From Streptosporangiaceae bacterium (lineage in GTDB: Bacteria > Actinomycetota > Actinomycetes > Streptosporangiales > Streptosporangiaceae), in contig JASIBJ010000635.1 of NCBI GenBank assembly GCA_030045215.1, positions 1-9,186 on the forward strand: a stretch of DNA of 9,186 nucleotides, read 5' to 3'. The position numbers were made by a program, and so were the translations under genes. Shown piece after piece: positions 6,553-9,186 of the stretch (position 1 is its first letter; each line of letters begins with the position of its first letter). The notes beneath the pieces are model-generated. The model did not search any database, was not told the origin of the DNA, and saw nothing but the letters and a program-made list of their open reading frames with translations.

Positions 6553-6644
6553 CGCCCGCTGAGAACTTATGTCGGGATTGTTCCCTTGCTGCGCCGGGCT
6601 TGGGCTACTGCGCCGGGTCCTGACGCACTGACGGCGGTCCGCTC

Positions 6645-7787
6645 TCAGGTCGCGCGAATCCGGCCCGCCTCAACGAGCAGTTCTCTCACCAGTGCCGCAG
6701 GCAATCGGGCGGAAGTGTTGCCATCCCTGCCCGTTACCGTCACCGCGGCGAGCAGGCTGGTGAGCACGGCCTCCTCGGTGGCCTCCACGGCGGCATCGAA
6801 GAACGGATCCAGGGCCGAGCCGGCCACCGGCGCTATCCCCGGCGGCGAATCCGAACCGCGCGGCGCCCGCAGTCCGGTGGCCAATGCCAGGAAAATCTCG
6901 CCGCTGCCGTGATGCGCGGTCGAGCCGGTCCTGGCCAGGCCCAGCCCGGCCCGCCGGGCCAGCCGCGAGCAGGCGGCCGAGTCCAGCGGGGCGTCGGTAA
7001 TCAGCACGGTGATGCACGAACCCGCCGGCGGCCTGATCTGGGCCCGACCGCCCCCTGGCCGCTGATCGTCAGGGCCGAGTACCCGACCGACCGGCACGCC
7101 GTCCACGGTTAGCCGCTGCCGCTCGCCAAAGTTCGTCAGCACCAGCGCGCCGACCACATGCCCGGATGGCACGACTCGCGACGCGGTGCCGATGCCGCCC
7201 TTGAAGCCGAGGCAGGTCATGCCGGTGCCGGCGCCCACGGCGCCCTCGCCCGGCAGACCGCGGACGGCCGCGGCGCCGGCCGCCCTGGCGGTCTCCAGGG
7301 CGAGCCGGACGTCATCAGCGCTGACCTGCATGCGGCGCGTATCGGAGAGGAAGCTGTCGTCACACTCCGCCACCAGCGGGATGATCACGTCGTCAACACC
7401 GATTCGGGGATCCTCCGCGGCCAGCAGTTCGCACGCCGCGTCGTATACGCGCCCGACCTGCATGGTGGACGTCAGGAAAACCGGGGTCTCGGCCAGGCCC
7501 CATTCACTCATCGACAGGAATCCAGTGCACTCTCCCGCGCCATTGAGGACGGCGCCGCCGGCCGGCAGCGGAGACCGGAACGGGTTGCCGCCGGGATCGA
7601 TGACGGTGACGCCCGTGCGCGCCACGCCGCGGCCGGCCGGCGGCGCTGGTTCGTCCCGCCACACGGTGGCGTGGCCGACGCCCACGCCTGGCACGTCGGC
7701 GATCGAGGCAGTCGGGCCGCTCGGCAGTACGCCTATCCTGATGCCCAGGTCGCGGGCCCTGGTCGGCTGATCATCGGTTAGCGTCAC
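6645..7787 (-). CDS. P1-family (DmpA / S58) self-processing aminopeptidase
   Basis: This 380-residue protein belongs to the DmpA/BapA N-terminal nucleophile family. These enzymes remove N-terminal residues, including D-amino acids or beta-amino acids in some members, after cutting themselves into two chains. RARDLGI (10-16) and IADVPGVGVGHATV (29-42) are the family N-terminus. GAVGAGTGM (182-190) with GFKGGIGTASRVV (194-206), LTNFG (217-221, Asn219 in the oxyanion position) and PPAGSCITVLITDAPL (253-268) are the core motifs. Ser257 after Gly256 is the expected cleavage site and nucleophile. The late segment TGSTAHHGSGEIFLALATG (287-305) is also typical. Length is normal. The start is GTG 7787-7785: it lacks a well-spaced Shine-Dalgarno, but no other start codon lies near in frame before RARDLGI. 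The gene is divergent from the zinc hydrolase with a 30-bp gap. There is no signal peptide, so it is cytoplasmic. Substrate (D-Ala peptides, beta-peptides, amides or esters) cannot be told. Confidence 0.93.
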   Translation of the reverse strand: MTLTDDQPTRARDLGIRIGVLPSGPTASIADVPGVGVGHATVWRDEPAPPAGRGVARTGVTVIDPGGNPFRSPLPAGGAVLNGAGECTGFLSMSEWGLAETPVFLTSTMQVGRVYDAACELLAAEDPRIGVDDVIIPLVAECDDSFLSDTRRMQVSADDVRLALETARAAGAAAVRGLPGEGAVGAGTGMTCLGFKGGIGTASRVVPSGHVVGALVLTNFGERQRLTVDGVPVGRVLGPDDQRPGGGRAQIRPPAGSCITVLITDAPLDSAACSRLARRAGLGLARTGSTAHHGSGEIFLALATGLRAPRGSDSPPGIAPVAGSALDPFFDAAVEATEEAVLTSLLAAVTVTGRDGNTSARLPAALVRELLVEAGRIRAT

Positions 7788-7803
7788 CCACCGAGCATGC
7801 CCC

Positions 7804-7810
7804 AGGAGGT
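7804..7810 (+). promoter_or_regulatory. Ribosome binding site that fixes the start of the zinc hydrolase
   Basis: AGGAGGT lies seven bases before ATG 7818. An in-frame ATG at 7797 lies upstream of this site and would place the site inside the coding region, so 7818 is the better start. Confidence 0.85.
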
Positions 7811-7817
7811 CCAGCCG

Positions 7818-9119
7818 ATGTCAGTCGAGGCCCGCAAGCTGCGCATCCCCGTGATCTGGAGCGAGGACTGCCTGCTGCACGAGCCCGGCGGCGAGGTGTG
7901 GCTCGGGCTGCGCGAGGACGGCACCGAGGTGCCTGAGCGAGCACGGGCGATTCTCCGCGCGCTGCTCCAGGCCGGCGCAACGGTGTACCCAGCGGACCGG
8001 CACGAGATCGAAACACTGCACTCTGTGCACTCACCCGCCCTGGTGCGGCACCTTGCCACCGTCTGGCAGGACTGGGAGGCCGGCGGGTACGTATCCGAGC
8101 ACGGCCGTGACCGGGTCGTGCCTTACGTGTTCCCCACCCCGGCCATGCTGGCCGGGCTGCCGGCGTCGCCGCCCGCAGCACTGCACGGCCGGGTCGGCCT
8201 GTACTGCTATGACACGATGACGCTCGTCGGCCCGGGTAGCTGGGAGGCGATCCGGGCCGCGGCCGACGCCGCACTCACCGCCGCGAGCCTGGTCGCGGCC
8301 GGCCAGCGAGCCAGCTACGCCCTGTGCCGACCGCCCGGTCACCATGCGGGTCCTGATGGCTACGGCGGCTCGTGCTATCTCAATAACGCGGCGCTGGCGG
8401 CTGAGGCTCTCCGGCAGGCTGGGGCCAGCCGGGTGGCGATACTCGACATCGATGCCCACCACGGCAACGGGACCCAGGCGATCTTCTACCATCGCCCGGA
8501 CGTGTACTACGGCAGCGTGCACGTCGACCCCGGCGCCGGATGGTTCCCGCACTACATGGGCTTCGCCGACGAGCACGGCACCGGCCAGGGAGTCGGGGCG
8601 AACCGCAATCTGCCGCTGGCGCCAGGCGCCGCCGACACAGGGTGGCTCGCGGCGGTGGGCCAACTCTGCGACGAAGTTCGCGGCCGCGGGGCGGACGCCA
8701 TCGTGCTCTCCCTCGGCGTGGACGCGGCCGCGGCCGATCCGGAGAGCCCGCTGCAGATGTCGGCGGATGCCTACCGAGCCGCGGGCGAACTTATCGCCGC
8801 CCTCGGCCCGGTTGCGGTCATCCAGGAGGGTGGCTACGACCTGGCCTCGCTGGGCGAGTACGTGGTGGCGGCGCTGGACGGAGTGCAGGCCGGCTCGGCG
8901 CAGTTACGGCCTCGGGGTAATCGGCCTCGTACTGCCGCTCGCTCGCAACCAGACCCGGCGCGGGCGGGCACGGCCCCCGCGGCCCACCGCCCGAAGCGCG
9001 CCCCACCGCCCGAAGCGCGCCCCACCGCCCGAAGCGCGCCCCACCGCACGAAGCGCGCCCCACCGCACGAAGCGCGCCCCACCGCCCGACCGGCGCCTTC
9101 AGCCGTCAACCGTTGTTGA
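7818..9119 (+). CDS. Acetylpolyamine amidohydrolase / class II histone deacetylase-like zinc hydrolase with repeat-derived tail
   Basis: This protein has 433 residues. The arginase-deacetylase core runs from ~10 to ~357. RPPGHHA (171-177) gives the paired His175-His176. DIDAHHGNGTQ (210-220) gives zinc ligands Asp212 and His214. VHVDP and FPHYMGFADE (234-252 region) match the acetylpolyamine-amidohydrolase loop rather than eukaryotic HDACs. LSLGVDAAAADP (297-308) gives the third ligand Asp302, and EGGY (337-340) gives catalytic Tyr340. All catalytic positions are present. It should remove acetyl or similar acyl groups from amines in the cytoplasm. Residues ~358-433 are an Arg/Pro/Ala-rich extension without family similarity, largely encoded by a 19-bp tandem repeat; homologues normally stop near the GEYVVAALDG helix. 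The stop lies in the promoter of the next gene. Loss of the original stop by a downstream rearrangement or frameshift is likely. Start chosen by the AGGAGGT site. Substrate (polyamine, amino acid or protein) is unknown. Confidence 0.92.
   Translation: MSVEARKLRIPVIWSEDCLLHEPGGEVWLGLREDGTEVPERARAILRALLQAGATVYPADRHEIETLHSVHSPALVRHLATVWQDWEAGGYVSEHGRDRVVPYVFPTPAMLAGLPASPPAALHGRVGLYCYDTMTLVGPGSWEAIRAAADAALTAASLVAAGQRASYALCRPPGHHAGPDGYGGSCYLNNAALAAEALRQAGASRVAILDIDAHHGNGTQAIFYHRPDVYYGSVHVDPGAGWFPHYMGFADEHGTGQGVGANRNLPLAPGAADTGWLAAVGQLCDEVRGRGADAIVLSLGVDAAAADPESPLQMSADAYRAAGELIAALGPVAVIQEGGYDLASLGEYVVAALDGVQAGSAQLRPRGNRPRTAARSQPDPARAGTAPAAHRPKRAPPPEARPTARSAPHRTKRAPPHEARPTARPAPSAVNRC
8983..9089. repeat. 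Tandem repeat array, 19-bp unit, five full copies plus a partial
   Basis: The unit is CCCACCGCCCGAAGCGCGC. Full copies start at 8983, 9002, 9021, 9040 and 9059, and a 12-base partial copy is at 9078-9089. Copies 1-3 are identical. Copies 4 and 5 share one change (C to A, giving CCGCACG). Because 19 is not a multiple of three, the reading frame changes with each copy, and the encoded peptide would repeat every 19 residues. The near-identity of copies points to recent slippage or unequal exchange. Confidence 0.95.
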
Positions 9120-9120
9120 C
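9105..9120. promoter_or_regulatory. Inverted repeat GTCAA-N6-TTGAC, candidate operator 1
   Basis: GTCAAC (9105-9110) and GTTGAC (9115-9120) are perfect inverted arms around CGTT. The right arm forms most of the TTGACA -35 element. The same GTCAA-N6-TTGAC pattern recurs 27 bp downstream. Protein binding here would block polymerase, and autorepression by the gene that follows is the simplest reading. Confidence 0.65.
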
Positions 9121-9144
9121 AGCTAGCAACCGTCAACATATATT
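9116..9144 (+). promoter_or_regulatory. Strong SigA-type promoter for the gene at 9151, likely leaderless
   Basis: A perfect -35 TTGACA (9116-9121), a 17-base spacer (9122-9138) and -10 TATATT (9139-9144, five of six consensus) form a near-ideal primary-sigma promoter. The expected start point is about seven bases beyond the -10, at or next to the A of ATG 9151, and there is no room for a Shine-Dalgarno. The mRNA should therefore be leaderless, which is common in actinobacteria. The zinc hydrolase stop (9117-9119) lies within the -35. Confidence 0.75.
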
Positions 9145-9148
9145 GACG
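9131..9148. promoter_or_regulatory. Inverted repeat GTCAA-N6-TTGAC, candidate operator 2
   Basis: CGTCAA (9131-9136) and TTGACG (9143-9148) are perfect inverted arms around CATATA, and the -10 element TATATT lies across the centre and right arm. With the copy at 9105-9120 this gives two equal sites, one on the -35 and one on the -10. Confidence 0.65.
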
Positions 9149-9150
9149 CC

Positions 9151-9186
9151 ATGAGCAATGAGGTAACGCTCGCTGAGGCAGCCAGC
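9151..9186 (+). CDS. Start of a probable helix-turn-helix DNA-binding protein (truncated by window end)
   Basis: Only 12 codons are visible: MSNEVTLAEAAS. The T-L-x-E-A-A-x pattern is how many short excisionase/MerR-type helix-turn-helix domains begin, including some antitoxins, but 12 residues cannot settle the family. The support for a real gene is mostly upstream: an almost consensus promoter placed for leaderless transcription from this ATG, with two identical inverted repeats over it. If it is a DNA-binding protein it probably controls its own promoter through those repeats. Confidence 0.55.
   Translation, partial: MSNEVTLAEAAS

Larger units (their letters stand above)
6013..6644. other. 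Gene-free region between two minus-strand genes: leader, promoter area, repeats and hairpins
   Basis: This 632-bp stretch lies between the start of the binding-protein gene and the end of the P1 peptidase gene. Open frames crossing it on both strands have no recognisable family signature, and one is largely made of the local repeats, so I call no gene. From low to high coordinates it holds: a leader with an 11-bp hairpin (6139-6164), two 10-bp palindromes (6218-6227, 6237-6246), a relatively AT-rich block (about 6236-6300), a terminator-like hairpin (6313-6334), a 32-bp tandem duplication (6335-6398), a 26-bp tandem duplication (6453-6504) and a long imperfect hairpin (6501-6552). The stretch 6553-6644 has nothing clear beyond two TGCGCCGGG copies. 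Confidence 0.7.

Noticed and set aside
6295..6912. Plus-strand 205-codon open frame across the repeat region and the 3' part of the P1 peptidase gene
   Set aside because: It overlaps the well-supported peptidase on the opposite strand, has biased composition and no family motif, and crosses the tandem repeats. It is a GC-driven shadow frame.
8983..9089. The 19-bp repeat array as a CRISPR array
   Set aside because: The repeats are directly adjacent with no spacers and the unit is too short, so it is a simple tandem repeat.
8834..9139. Minus-strand frame of about 100 codons over the 19-bp array
   Set aside because: It is an Arg/Gly/Ala-rich translation of the tandem repeat, with no supporting start signal and no similarity to any family I know.

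Overview
The window is high-GC DNA with GC-rich third codon positions, frequent GTG starts, ATGA gene overlaps and a promoter that seems to drive a leaderless mRNA. Together these point to a high-GC Gram-positive bacterium (Actinomycetota). I cannot place it at genus level.

Layout. Positions 6012 down to 1 (minus strand) hold one peptide-uptake operon. In transcription order it is: a lipoprotein-type solute-binding protein (6012-4330), two inner-membrane permeases (4270-3299 and 3302-2343), two ATPases (2346-1363 and 1366-287), and the first 96 codons of a prolyl-oligopeptidase/oligopeptidase-B-like S9 peptidase (290 to beyond position 1). From the first permease onward every junction is the same 4-nt ATGA stop/start overlap, so the cytoplasmic peptidase is built in as the fifth coupled gene. 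Positions 6013-6644 have no supportable gene. They hold a probable leader and promoter region with two 10-bp palindromes, a terminator-like hairpin, two short tandem repeat pairs and a long imperfect hairpin.

A P1-family (DmpA/S58) self-cleaving aminopeptidase lies at 7787-6645 on the minus strand. It is divergent from an acetylpolyamine-amidohydrolase/histone-deacetylase-like zinc hydrolase at 7818-9119 on the plus strand, with only 30 bp between the two starts. The hydrolase ORF runs beyond its conserved core into a 19-bp tandem repeat array, which gives it an Arg/Pro/Ala-rich tail. Its stop codon falls inside a strong promoter-like sequence with two identical GTCAA-N6-TTGAC inverted repeats. 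That sequence leads directly to the ATG of a new, truncated gene at 9151, probably a helix-turn-helix protein.

How the genes may work together (inference): peptides or acylated peptide/amine compounds are captured by the lipoprotein, imported by the ABC transporter and cut by the S9 peptidase. The P1 aminopeptidase could deal with D- or beta-amino-acid N-termini, and the amidohydrolase with N-acetyl groups. Each family call is well supported by motifs. The shared pathway is a hypothesis based only on proximity.
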